DNA from: Stercorarius parasiticus
Taxonomy: Eukaryota > Chordata > Aves > Charadriiformes > Stercorariidae
Assembly (NCBI GenBank): GCA_013396915.1
Contig: VWZL01000615.1
Span: 62,001 to 126,000 of the forward strand
Direction: 5' to 3'
Length of the DNA stretch: 64,000 nucleotides
Shown here: positions 26,101-39,299 of the stretch, piece after piece
How positions within the stretch are numbered: the first letter of the stretch is position 1
How the letters are laid out: each line of letters starts with the position of its first letter
Position numbers and translations under genes: made by a program
Notes under the pieces: generated by a model
What the model saw: the letters and a program-made list of their open reading frames with translations, nothing else
What the model was told of the DNA's origin: nothing
Database searches by the model: none

Positions 26101-29100
26101 TTTTAATATTTTGAAGAACAATTTTTAAATTTAATAATTAATAGGAACCCTCCAAAAATATTTAAAACAAGTGGAAAAGGAGCACTGCTTTCCGATTTTG
26201 TTCTTTGGATCATAAACACAGTTATGTCACTTCAGCAGTCAGCAGAGCAGGTACTTGAGAAATCATGAACACAGACACTGTTGTGCCCAAGAGAACGCAA
26301 GCATTCTATCCTTGGTACTCTAGCCCTGAAAGACCTCTTAAATTTTTTAATTTTTCCAGAGCAGCTTCATTAGAATGAACACTCCTATTAACCTCAAGAC
26401 ATGGTGAACACATACATCTCTACAAAGAGCAGAATTAATTTCTAATCCTCTGAATTCAAGATAACACACAATGCAAAGATCCAATTACTTCACATTCACT
26501 TACAACTTACCTACATGCCCAATGAATACTACATTTACATGCTCTTTTTTAGGAGCACCTGGGGGTGCTACAACAGATTTCGGTTTTGGTATTTCCTCCT
26601 CCTCTTCCATCATTTCCTGAGCACTTTCTTCAGAAGGCCCTGCATCCCCTGTGGGACCACCTCCTAGCTCTGCTTCACTTGTTTCTTCTTTGTGGTCCCA
26701 TGACTCTTCCGGGGACATTTCTGTCTCTCCATTTTCCACTAAAAATTAACCAGTTAGATATATTCAAATGGATAGTGAAATTAAAAGCAATGACTACAGA
26801 GAAAAGCCCCTGCCCCAAGATGCAATCAAAAGACTTACACTATCCAGTCTGTTAATGTCTTTCTATATGAAAGTGAGCAACTGCCTCTTTTTTTCTGAAA
26901 TGATTATTACCAGGAGCTTTCAAACTAGCTTGTGTGCTGACATCAGAAAACTATGATTCACAGGGATTGAGACTTGTGTTTTAACAAGGCAACAATTTTA
27001 CAAAGAAAAAACAAATCTGAAGATGCACTTAGATCATCATGCTAGTTTGAATCCCCAGGCAGACATGCTACCATACACTTAGAAAGAAAAGGCGAGGAAT
27101 AATGGTTTAAGTTCTCTCAAAAGCCATACAAATACAAGGAGAAAGATACAATTTCCATGTTCTGATTGCTCATATTACTGATCACTTTAATATTTTTTTT
27201 TGTGATTCAGCAAAAGCACTATAGTAGTATTTTAGAGCACTATCATAGTGAAACAGAACAATTCTCATCTTACCAACAGATTCTGAAATTTCCATGTTAA
27301 CAGCAGCATTTGAACCTAGGTAAAAAAAAAAAGGAATCATTAAGGACACATATTTACCATGACAGTATCAAGAACAAAGAACAGCGTGACTAAATTAATC
27401 AAAGGACAGTTCAGATGTTTGGGCACTTGCCAATGGTATTTAATACACAGATTCAATTTTAAAAATCCTGCTTCATGCAAGCTTTATGACCTTCAATAAA
27501 CCACTTGGTCTTTATATGCCTTGCTCAGATCCTATAAAATTGCGAATAAACACAGATAACCACACTGCGTTACAACAGCAGTATGAGGATAAAGAGAATG
27601 AATATTGGAAAAGGTTCATAGAGATTCTTAGAAAGGAGATTCTTTGCAATAATTAAAAAAAAAATATCACGTTTAATGGAGCTGTGTTGCGTACCATCAG
27701 AACACAAAAAGAATTACCTTCACAAGAGGCTGTCTGCTCCTCTGGAGAAGTTTCTACAGGTATGCCTGCAGAGAAAAAAGTTCAACTTTTAAAGTACACT
27801 GATATTCCACACTTAGGCATAAATCTCCCAACTTTACTGCAAGAAGTAAATTTAAAAAAAAAAACAAAACACCCCCCCCAACAGTACTAAATATAGCCTC
27901 CAAGCACAAATACTTCTAAAGAACACTGCCTAAAATTTGTGAAAAATAATACAGCAATTCTAAAAACAATTCCATTTTTTCCCCCCACTTGGAAAGACAC
28001 ACTCAAAGCATTTTTTTAAAGGAAACAATTTTTCTATACATAGTATTTTACCTGCCCATCCTTTTTGGACATGCTGGCTATTTCAAGTGTTAGTATCTAA
28101 CTAGTGGTTAAAAATGTCAAACCTGTTTCATTGTATCCAAAGAAACAATGTGTGTGTGGTGTCACAACTGTATGGAAAGGTTCTGCCAGCTTCAGTTTAG
28201 AGGCATACCTACAATGCTATTGCAGCTCAATTTCACATAAGCATTGAGTAGAAAACTGAAACAAGCTATTAAGAATAAATTCTTAGGATCTTCTGTAGCT
28301 ATTAGGGCCAAGAGATGATAAACTCATTCATACGCCTGGTAAGTTTGCAAGTCCTCTTAAACACCATAATATAGTCACATTACTCAGAGGACAATATCAC
28401 CGGTCATGTGCATTTCAAAGCCACAAGTATGTTTTTTGGCTAGATCACTCAATCTTCTCATACACTAGCCCATGCCACTAACCTACACGCTGAGGTATAA
28501 CTAATTTTTAAACCTACTAGGAGTGATACATTGCGATTAACAATTATACCACTTCATGTTTTGGGACACTATTCCACATGATCAAGAGGCCTTCTAGAAT
28601 TATCCCTAGAACCTTAACCTATTTAGTTTTCTCTTGGTATAAATTCAACTTCATAATTCTTTGAAACAAGTTCATCATCTTATTTTTTTCAGCCACATAC
28701 GAAATTCATGCCCTAGCCCTTCCTCAATCCCATTCTAAAAACATGGTTCTTACAGCATTACTCGCTCTATATGCATGATGGGACCTACAGATGAAACAAA
28801 TCCCCTCAAAAGAACAAAAACATACAGAGAAGGACCTGATTCTAAGCCTCTTTGCTTTTGCGCTGTTTGCGTATTTGCTGCAGACTTCTATAAACTGGAG
28901 CAGCGCTGCTACAGCTGGAAGAGGGCCAGGGGACAGAGCTTGCAGCAGGGCGAATGTGGGTCAGAGCACAACACCCAGTGGCCAGCAGCAAACAGCCGAG
29001 GGGGCACAGCAACGCAGACGAGGAAACTGCTCTAAGCGAGGTTCCCTGTGCTCCTGTGTTCTATCATGTAAGATCTGCACTCCATGGTCCCAACCACAGG

Positions 29101-32100
29101 AACAAAACTTTAAGAGAATGATTTAATATAGTAAGTAAAAGCGTAAGAATAGAATACCTTGAGATTGCTTGTAAGAAATTATATATTACTCCCATTTGAG
29201 AGATGTAAAAGACTCAAATCAGCCCATTTATGCGTCCGGTAAGCAGGTGATGCAGAGTCTAGGTAGGAACCTAAAGCCTCCGTTTTGTAACGCATCAGAA
29301 GATTGTTGGCTCTTTCACACACACTATGGCTGGGATGCATAAATATTTTCATTACAAGATCATTTCAACAAGCTTTTGATTTCACTCCTGAAGTTTGTCC
29401 ATAATGAAAAATGTGTTAAATGATAGCATTTACACACTTGCCTTGAAACAAAAGCTCGACAAGTGGTTCAAGAGTTATGTAATTCCTTAGAAATACACTG
29501 TTTATCAACAGCATTCATAACAACTCGGTTTTTACTTTTTGGTCTGTAATACAGCAGGCATACAGACAGGAAAAAGAAGTTTCTTCACAAATAACGGAGA
29601 GAAGGTAGGAAATTGTTAACCTAAAAAGATCCATCTGTTACATTTTGTATGAGTCTAGCACATTAGAGAATCGATAAGACAGTTTGTGTATGGATCCTGA
29701 ACAGTGCTAATGCCACACAATCAAGGGTCAACAGACACTCAGTTATGACCACAGACACTTACTGAATTCTGGTCACTTTGGTACACAAGTGGCAGACATG
29801 CTTTGAAAGAGGACACTGAATTACATGAAACATACACTGTTCCTTCAAAGCAGAAAAGGAACACAAACTGCTCCCTAAAAAAAAGTTCATTGCAAAGAAA
29901 CCAAGTAAAAAATAAATAAAGGATCTTAATTTCTAAAAGAATAGGCTTTAAGTGATAAAAATAAACACCCTCTCAGTAACTGTTTGCTTCTGATAAACAA
30001 TTTCAGGCTATGCCAGGTTATTTCAGGCATGGTACAATAGTGCAAACAAATATAAAACAGAAAAATCTGACTTTAAAGGGTCATATTTATCATTTGCTCT
30101 GTGCGGAAATGAACACATTGCCTGAAGTACACCTTAAGACAATCACCTGAAAAGAAGGATGCACTCCTACTGCTTCTTATTGCATTTTGCTCTTTGTCAT
30201 CTCTTATTTTGTGTCAGCCCTAGTGCACGTGTTAACTACTGAAGCTCTACAAAGGGAGATGGTCTGACCAAAAACTGAACTAGCGAAGAACCTACCAGCT
30301 TTTGGGTGGATCAGCACTCTGAAGCAATGTTATCAGCTGGGTGGAAGGGCACTACTAGTGACATGACATAAGAGGACAGAAAGGCAATCCGAGTAAATCA
30401 AAGAAAAACACTTCACCTTTAAGTTTCAGTTCTGAAACGCCTAGGGAATCTTTGGATCACAAAGAAAATTACAATTCTGAATCTAGTTGAGATAGGCTTA
30501 CTACTTAGGACTCAATACTGGATTAGAACATGAAAATAAGTCCAAACTCCGCACTGGCCCTGTGGCAAACATGTTTGGACAAATCCAGTGAACTGAAGTA
30601 ACCTTGCTTATTTTGCCCATGAGATAAAGACAGTCATTGTAAAAAAATACCTTTAAAGATGAGGGAAACTGAGAAAGATTCTAAGTAGTCCTTGTAACTT
30701 ATCCTGATCTCTCCAAAACATTGAAATAGATATGCAAAGTTTTTTATTTTGTGTTTTCTGGAAGTCAGGAAAGTAACTAACAACACTTCTGGTTAAAATA
30801 GTTTACTATTATTGTAAAAACTTCAGATACAGAAAAATAAACACAAATTAGAAAAGCGTGTAACACATTTCAAGTTCAGCTTAAAAATTCTAGATCCTCA
30901 TCTCTGAAAATCATTCAGATAGGAATCTTGTCATATGAGAAGGATTCAAAATGTAGTTTGTATGAAACCTGATTTTAAAGTCAGAACCTGTCTTAAATGA
31001 TGCCAAATCTTTAAGTAACACTTCAAATTCTTGGATTTATACGCAATAAACAATTAGATTTTACATAGCATCCTCCATATTCCATCTCTCCTCAAACCCA
31101 AAGTCAAGAACTATTGTTGCAACCTTATTCACTGTACTACACGAAATAAGCGGTTTATCTTTACTCCTCTTGAACATCAGAGCCCTAGGACATTTTGGGA
31201 ATATCTTTGTTGTGAATGCCAAATGCAAAAATGGATACTGGTAAACCATCAGACAAGGACATTATGTAATTCAGATTCTTGTCTGAATAAGGTTTTTGGT
31301 TTGTTTTCTATAGAAGTCACTGGAGGAGTATGCAAGCTCCCAATAAAGAGTCCAAAATTGCACAACTTTTAAAACATGGTGATTGGTCTCTTTAAAATAC
31401 ATCTAACATCCTAACGAAATACTGCGAGAATCCACTCTGCTTATTTCATTCACACAGCATTCTACTACGGCTGATGAGTTTGTTGTGTATTACATCAAGT
31501 TCGGTACTTGCATGCATTTTTGTTGTACAATAACCAAAGCTGCACGGGTAGAAAAAGTTAAAAGTTATCACTCAACCTCTGAAAATATTGTTTTATAACA
31601 ATATAAGCCAGAAACTTCACAGCTTTAGCAGTTTAGAATGCTTGTACAGAAACAATAGAAAACTGGTTTGTAATTAAACTTTTATTAGAATGAAGCAAGA
31701 TTTTCATCTATAGAATGAGTATAGCTGGTAAACTGAGAATCAGTATCAGAAGAACTGCAGTTAAAATACAAGTCAAACTCAAGTGCTAAACAGTAATGAC
31801 AACTTCCATTTTTATGTAAATGGCAGTATTTACCAGATGTACAGAATAACCCGAGAGATGCCTACACACAAGCAGATACTGTTCAGTGGCTCACTGGTAA
31901 CTCCTCAGAAGCAGTGACCTGAGTCACCATGCAAGTGCCTTCACAGAATCAAGGAGAGGCTGTAATTTGTCACTATGCATGGCAGTACTCACAGCTCCCA
32001 GTCTGCTCTGCTGCTGGAGTGATAAAAACCTAGACAGTACTGGAACCTGACAACTGAGGTAGACTACTGGATTAACAAAACTGTTTGCGCAACAGAGCAT

Positions 32101-35100
32101 ACAGAGAGATTAAAAAAAAAGAAAATAAAAAAGGCAAATTCAGTTTGAGAGAAGTGGAGAAGTGTCTTATCTACAAACTTGTACACTGTCTGTACAGTGA
32201 GTTTGTTGTTGCTCCTCCCATAGAGGCATCAAGTTGCTTCACAGGAATTCCTGGAAGGCTGAAGAGTGAAGAAATGCGTGACATCCACCTTAGGATTCCC
32301 ATCACCTTTTCGTACACGTGATTTGAATACCTGAGTTCAGTACATATTTACACAATAGTCATATAGTCTCAACAGTTTTCATGAATTACATAACAGATGT
32401 TCGCTCCCCCCCCTTCTTTTTTTAAAAAATAATTAAAGCATAAAGGGTACATACACCAGAGTAAAAAAAAATAAATAGAGGTCCGAATCGAGCACACAGA
32501 GCATGTGAATCAGAATAAAATAAAAAATAACAAACAAACAAAAAACCCCCAAGAGACAATCCCACAAAAAATAACTTTAAGCAGAAATAAGTTCTAAAGC
32601 TAAACAAAGTAGTTCATATTCAGTAGTTTAAAATATACAGAAAGAAAAGGTTTTCAGACATTCACTGTAATTAAGGCAGTTGTTTTGACGGTTAACTTAA
32701 ATCCAAAATGGATTTTCTTCTTGTCTCTGCCCTGCTTCATAGCCTATGCCCTAGCTTCGCCAGTGGACACAGACATGTACAGTCAGTTTTTAAAATGCAA
32801 CAATGTAAGAGCAGCTTTAATAGTTTTAACATGACTTTGTAAAATTCACAAAAAAAATAGCTCCTGCTTTGTATTTATAGGATTTTACTACAAGTTAGCT
32901 TAGTAAAAGATCCACCTTCTTCCTTCCTCAGTGAGGACACGCCTTAAGTTTATCTTATCTAAAACTGACATGCTTCTTCACAACTAAGTCTAAGAAAGCT
33001 TATGGGGATTTTCAGAGAATATAGTGAAAAACCCTCTTCCTTAAGGCCAAGTATTTGTACGCAGTTGGTAACTTGATTTTTGAGACAGACAGCCAAGAAA
33101 TCAAGCTCTGTATTAGACCAGTTAAGGACTCCACTCTCTTAAACATCTCTCAGTACCCAATAGAAATAGAAATCTTAAACAAAACCAAACCAAACCTAAG
33201 CACCCCATGCATTTTTTTAGCAGGTTAAGCTCAGGATCTTAACATTTACACATAAGTTCTCAATGTGTTCTAGGCAATACATTTTTAATATTGCATCACC
33301 AGTCCCTAAACCAACTTCTGTACTGAAATTCAATCAGTGTAATTTTCATATAGACCTCTTCAAAACAGTCATAAATGTCACTGATTAAATTTTGTCTGCT
33401 TTATTCCTTCATAATGAAAAACCAAAATAAAAACATGTTTCTATCTTAGCTTCATACAATCAGCTGCTTCTCTTGCTTGCGTGTTTCTCATCATAAAACC
33501 GCAGAGAAGCCCCAAAATTCTGAAAGTGGAATTGTAAAACCAGATTGCTAATAGAATCCAAGAATTATCCCGAATTATTTTTGTGTTCATTTTGATAGAG
33601 CAATCAAGTTTTAAGATAGTATCATGCTTTCAAATACATTAAATGAGTAGTCCAAACCAGGGTGCTAAACACATCGTCACCAGACTGCACGTAGACTCCA
33701 GGACAGTTCAGCTAGTCCACAGCCGGCTCCCAGTAGTCTGTCTTTTATTAGAGTCATGCAAAGGGCACAAGAGTGATGAATTATTCTAAGAGGAGCAACA
33801 CAATCCTGGCTACCTTCCTGGGGACAGTTCAGATGTAGACAAAGGACATCTGTGTAATACATTGGCACTGTGACTGCATCACACAGGTATATTATATCCG
33901 ATCATCTGGCAAGTCGGTGCCAAGACATACAGCTTTTTTCTGCACTGACCATTTTAAAAAAGGTTGCGCAGCTCGTCTATCTAGAAAAGCTGATACAGAC
34001 GAACAATGCTCTAGATAGTGAAGTGATGACTCAAAGATTTTTTTCAATAATAAGACTTTGTACCATATACTGGCATTCACAACATGACACTGATTTGCTG
34101 TCAGGTAAGCAGTTCAAGTTCACAGTTATGAAGTATTAACAGTAGCATTACCAACACCTTACTTGTGAGGAAATCAATCAACACATGGGTATTCAAATGT
34201 TGACATGAGCAAACCACGTAATCCTTTAATACGATAGCTTCTTGAATGGTGGACTACCACAAACAAGACTTTCTTAGCAAGTTCATACACTAAGTGAAGT
34301 TTCTTGAGGACTGAATTGTTGAAGAGTATTAAAACAGAGTCTACAGAAAATGGTGTAAAACAAGAGATGACCAGTTTTGGGGAACACGATGATACAGGTA
34401 GCTCATCATCCTATTCCAGAAACTCCTTTTGTTTTTAACTGGCTGGGAAAGGGGGGGAAATATATGCATGTCCCAGCTACCTACAAGGTCAAAAACAATG
34501 AGGGCAGGAAAAAAAAGATAGATGCTATATCCATTTATTTACAGCATTTGAAGGCTGAGGACATCCAGCTGCTTGAACTTAACTATTTCAAAAGTGACTA
34601 CTGCAGGCGAGTGAGGATATTTAGGGAGCGAAGCAATCTAAAGGGCACTGAAACTTAAGCCAGATGTTTGCTTGTTTGCTTGGCTCAAAACAAAGTGCAA
34701 GTTATCTAAACTGCAGTCTTAACAAATATGTTCAGATAGTTACTTGAAGTGGTCAAGAGAACTCCTAAATGAAGCAGTAGCATTAATACCACCAAAATGA
34801 TAAATGCTGTCTTTCCTTAAGCTAGCTGCTATGTATCACACATTGTTTGTTCTTGTTACTTTTGTACTAATGACACTTTTTTCTTACCACTACATACTTC
34901 AAATCATTGAACAATTCAGGTTGGAAGGGACCCCAGGAAGTTACCTGGTTCAGCCTCCTGCTCCGAGAAAGTCAACAGTGAATACTTAAAAATGACTTCT
35001 AAAAAAGAAGAAAAACTAACATAAAATATAGTAAAGCCCATACAAGGAAGTTGTGATCAATTTTACCAAGAATCCTGTGGAATATTCAAGAACTATGACA

Positions 35101-38100
35101 AAACCTGAATCACAAGAATGCAGGTTGACACTGCATTTTCAGAAGCTTTTTTCACTTCTCTTATACCCAAGATACAATCAAAACTTAGATAATAAGAAAT
35201 CTTATTAATCCAGGGGGGGAAGTTTTAACTATTCCCTAACACCTCCAAACCATGCCTTGATATAGAAACAAACAAAAAAGCCACCCAAATGCAATTACAT
35301 GCTACAGAACAGTGAAGCTGTGAGGTGCAGTTGTGACTAAGAATGTTTAGTGGTCTAACACAATTTACTGTCATTTACTGACTATCACACCTTGCCTTAA
35401 TTTAGTTGAGTTTGCTAGTCCAGTAACTGCTATCTACACTAAGTTTCCCTAGAATCACAACTCTTTCATGACATACTCAACATGTTCACTGGAAGGAACT
35501 GTGGTACAGTGATGTCTGTTGCAGACAGAAAATCAAGAAGTCTCTATTTCACATTTCCGATAGTATCCAACACAGAGATTTTATGCAAACGAGTTTGGCT
35601 TGGACACAGTTTGATAAAAGCAAGTCCTCGCAGCTACAACATTTGGAACATACTGGCTTTAATCTATTCCTTAGGTTCAAAAATTTAAACAACATATGCT
35701 TTTTGCATATAATCAAATGATAATTTAATTCCAAAATAATTCTGAAACTATCTGCAAGCAAAAATTATATTAGCGGTAAACATCGGTCAGATATTCTCCC
35801 TAATATACAATTTGCAATTAGAAAGCATGCATAAAACAGAAGTTTTAAAGTAAATTACTTGGAATGCAGGTCTCGGGATTTCCCCAGTTTTAGAAAGTTA
35901 ACACCTTGTTCCCTAAATGGCTTCTGTGAACATTATTTCAGTGCTCTAAACATAAGTGACGGGAATTTTATACAAATTACTAAAAACATGAAGTTAGGGT
36001 GCATAAAAGGAAACACTATTATACACTACAGCCACACAATGGAGATCAGTTCTGTGGAATCTGCTACTACACATTTATCCTGACCTACAACCTCCTCTGA
36101 ATTACTAAGGAATTATGACTCGAACAAAACCTCACCAAGAGAAAGTTCCAAGAAAAGTGTTACTAGAACTTAACTTTAGGCCACTTAAGTCCTCAAACTG
36201 ACACCAAGCTTTTTTTAGATTCTTCCTAAGAATCAGGATTAATTTAGATTCTTCCCAGTGCAAACCAGTATTTGTATGGACCTCAATACAGATGATAAAT
36301 AGAAATATTTTCTTTCTCGCAATGTAATGAAGAATGAGTGCCACGGAACACCTAATTCCCTATGGGAGCAAAAGCAAACTGGGTTGCTGAAAAGTAACCT
36401 ATTCAGCACCATTGTCTAATCACATGTTGTTCTGACTTATTTCCAGAGCAAGCTCCGCCTAGTTCTTCTAGCCAGGAAAGTAGTTGTCACCTTATATGAA
36501 CATCTGCAAGGACAAGACTGTCAATTATTTTCTGTAACTGAGTATATCAGCTGTGTACATAACAAGTATAGTATTCCAGTTAAGAAAGAAATTGATTTGG
36601 GCTTGTTTTTTTTTTTTTTAACTGCATATTTTTGTTTGCTTTATCTTAGGCACATCCAAGTTAATTATAGAAACTCAAAATTCTAAACCTTAAAGAAGAT
36701 ACAGAAGCAAGGTGAATTCAAGCCAGGTAGATTATAGCACTATGTAGGAAATGTACTCAGCAACTAAGATGGAAAGAAAAGCTATCCTAATCACTCCAGA
36801 TGACCAGGAAGGTTTCAGTAAAGTCATCTCTAGCCTCTGGAAGGACGAAGCTCATCATAGGCCTCAGAAGTAGCAAAAAACTGGAGAAAAGGAAAGCACG
36901 AAGAAATAAATATAATGAGCAGGTAAGGAAATGTAGTTTAAATCCTACAAAAAAAATTTAAATATAGGAAGCCTTAGAAGAAACCTTACAAAAGTAGCTT
37001 AGGAGAAAAAACAAAGTTATTCTAGTAACATTCAGAACCCCAAGAAAGTTTTCAGTCACAGTATTGATTGCATAGTTAAAAAAAAAAGACTTAGATTCAG
37101 GTTGCAATGGCTGAAAAACACACTAGAATTAATTTTGATTATTCAAAGATGCATCACATGTTCAGCACAGCCTCAAGCTATCTACTCTACGTATAAACCT
37201 TAACATACACATTTATTGTAAATTGAGTCCAAGAGTCTGCCCATGGCTTCTAAGAAGTATATTTTAATGCACTTACATGTTGCCTGCCCACAGAGCACAT
37301 GAGCTACAATCTCTGATAAAAATCAGGAGTGCTGAATAGCTGTAGAGAACACTAATGTTTGCTCTAACACAAAAAACAGGTTAATATTCTGTTATGAACA
37401 TTTTGAAGCTTAATATATGAAAGTTACAGATTTTAGTTAACATCTGATAGCTTTAGATATTAGGGAGAGCAAGACTAATTAACGTATTAAATCAGAACGC
37501 AATAAGTAATAAGCTGCAATCAACACGAAATCATGAAAAACATAATGTAACAAGTAGTCGCTTTAGTGAAATCAAATTACTAGAATGAATATCTGAAATA
37601 CTAGCTTGTTTCATATTGTACCAATAGGCATACAGAAAATTACAAAAAAACCAGGAAGGTGTTAAACTATCATACTTGATGAGGCGTCAAACTCCTTAGC
37701 TGCAGGAGTGACATTAAAATACTACCACCTATGTGACATTTGGAAAGACCTTCAAGTTTGGAGCTGGAAATTAAAAAGCTGCTCTCCTTTAATTTCCCAC
37801 ATGCAAAGTAAACCTAGTATAAACATTGGTTACATACACAAAGATCCTTTGAAATTAAAAGCAGGGTAAATTTCAAGTTATTCCATTGACCGAGGCCAGC
37901 TGGACAAACCTCCCTTTCCTACTAATCATTTATCAGCATTATGTTAGAAAAAAGTAACTACTTGATATAATGTTCAAAAAGGCATTTAAGCTACATCTGA
38001 ACCACTGGTGGCTGAAGCAGTGCTGTTCTCCCCAGCAACACTAAACTGATTACCACGAAAATCTTCAACAACTTATCTCGTGCTTTAGGAAGAGGAGTGC

Positions 38101-39104
38101 TACGTGGTTTCCTCTCGTCATGGGCGACACTTGGCGAGTAAAGCTACCAGGGGAACGCACACAGGACCCGCACACAGCCGGACACCCGCCGGCTGCTGCC
38201 CCTCGAGCACCACACCTGCACGGCGGCCTGGCCTCCCGCGGAGCCTCCCCTACCCAGCTGCCACGGCGGCCCGCAGACCCCCCCCCGCCCCGGCCGCCAC
38301 AGGCTCTCGGGGCTGCAGCAGATGCCGCAACCAGCTCCTCTACGGTGCCCCATGGCTCCTCTACCGCCTTACGCCCCCTCCCCAAGCCCCTCTCCTGCGC
38401 AAGGCTACCCCCACCCACGCCTGCCCTCGCCCTCGCCGACGGGACCCCTCTGCCTCTGGGACCCANCGAGTCGCTCTCCCACCGCCGGGCCGGGTCGCCT
38501 CTCGGTCACCCCCCCGGCCCGGCGCTGCCGCCCAGGCGCCCCGCCCGCACCCCGTCAGCCTAACCCACCCGGTCCCCGGGCTGCCGGTCGCCTCCCAGCC
38601 CAGTCCGCCCTCCTTTCCCGCCCGAGGCCCGCCGCGCCGCGCTCCGGCCCCGCGTAGCCCTTCCCCTCCTCCCCCGCGGGGGCCCAACGGCCCTCGCCCC
38701 CGGCCCCTCCGCAGCACAGCCCCGGGCCCTTCCAACATGGCCCCCATCCCTCCGCCCTCAGCGCCCACCCGTCGGCGCAGCCCCGTCCCGGCGCGGCAGT
38801 TACCGTGGGGCGGCGGCGGCGGCAGGCCGGGCGGGGGCGAGGGTGGCGGCAGGCCGGGCGTCGGGCCCCCCCTCAGGAAGGACGGCACGAACTCGGCGGC
38901 GTGGACGTTGGGCACGAAGGGCTTGGCGTTGACGTTCAGCTGCCGGCTGAACGCCGCCCCAAGCAGCTCCTGCTGGGCCTCGGCCTCCGCGGCCGGCGGG
39001 GCGGACCCCAGGCCAGCGCCGCTGCCCGGCTCGATGTCCGCCTGATCCCAGCAGTCGGGAGCCGAGTCGCTGCTGCTCCCGCTGCCGCTCCCGTTCGCCT
39101 CCAT
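14126..39104 (-). CDS. GSPT1: GSPT1, eukaryotic peptide chain release factor GTP-binding subunit eRF3a (complete, 15 coding exons, 622 aa)
   Basis: GTPase that acts with eRF1 in translation termination. Minus-strand coding exons: 38804-39104, 27718-27765, 27274-27315, 26511-26738, 25419-25452, 23823-23900, 21243-21423, 20720-20874, 19132-19272, 18309-18402, 17886-17966, 15970-16143, 15428-15517, 14915-15083 and 14126-14178. All junctions are GT-AG and phases close to 623 codons. The PAM2-type poly(A)-binding-protein contact region lies near residues 55-77 ([11 protein letters not shown]...FVPSFL). It contains AKPF (60-63), the sequence exposed in the IAP-binding processed form of the human protein. 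The acidic segment MMEEEEE precedes the G domain. The P-loop GHVDAGKST is 204-212, DAPGH 281-285 and NKMD 343-346. The beta-barrel domains end with the conserved GRFTLRDEG (598-606) and KLVPEKD. Human eRF3a is 637 aa, and the main difference is the N-terminus, which lacks the long glycine run. Confidence 0.97.
27766..38803 (-). other. GSPT1: GSPT1 intron 1 (11.0 kb)
   Basis: AT-rich intron with no recognisable exon on either strand. It holds a CR1 3'-end fragment at about 34903-34990, a GC-richer patch at about 28850-29060 of unknown nature, and A/T-rich microsatellite-like tracts near 32400-32560. The last 700 bp before exon 1 are part of the CpG island. One ambiguous base (N) is at 38466. 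Confidence 0.7.
34903..34990 (-). mobile_element. Short CR1 LINE 3'-end fragment
   Basis: The phrase 'atcattgaacaattcaggt' followed by 'tggaagggacc' and 'ggttcagcctcctgct' is the antisense reading of a CR1 3'UTR terminus, a signature common in bird genomes. The element is therefore in minus orientation and severely 5'-truncated. Boundaries are approximate. Confidence 0.7.
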
Positions 39105-39287
39105 TTTGTGGCTGCCCCACAAGCCTCCGCGGCCTCGAAGCGTCTCCCAGCGTCCGGGGTAAGGGGGAAGCCGCCGGCGGCACCGACTCAGCACTCGCTC
39201 CGGCGATTCCGCGTGTACTCCACCGCCCCGACGCGAGCGCAGTATGGCCTCCCAGAGCTCCCGTACCCCCGCCCCGCAGCCTCCCCT

Positions 39288-39298
39288 GCCGCCATCTT
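39288..39298 (-). promoter_or_regulatory. GSPT1: YY1-type site AAGATGGCGGC
   Basis: GCCGCCATCTT on the plus strand reads AAGATGGCGGC on the GSPT1 strand, about 190 bp upstream of the ATG. This is the classic YY1 core, often placed at or just after start sites of CpG-island promoters. A second ATGG-type context surrounds the start codon (AAAATGGAGG). Transcription start is probably close to this site, by inference. Confidence 0.55.
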
Positions 39299-39299
39299 A

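Noticed and set aside
28775..29126. Two overlapping plus-strand open frames (86 and 111 codons) in GSPT1 intron 1
   Set aside because: No domain, no flanking splice logic, and both arise from the GC-richer patch.
38104..39045. 313-codon plus-strand open frame antisense to GSPT1 exon 1
   Set aside because: Pro/Arg/Ser-rich composition typical of CpG islands, overlapping frames on both strands, an N inside, and no recognisable domain. The minus strand carries the real exon.
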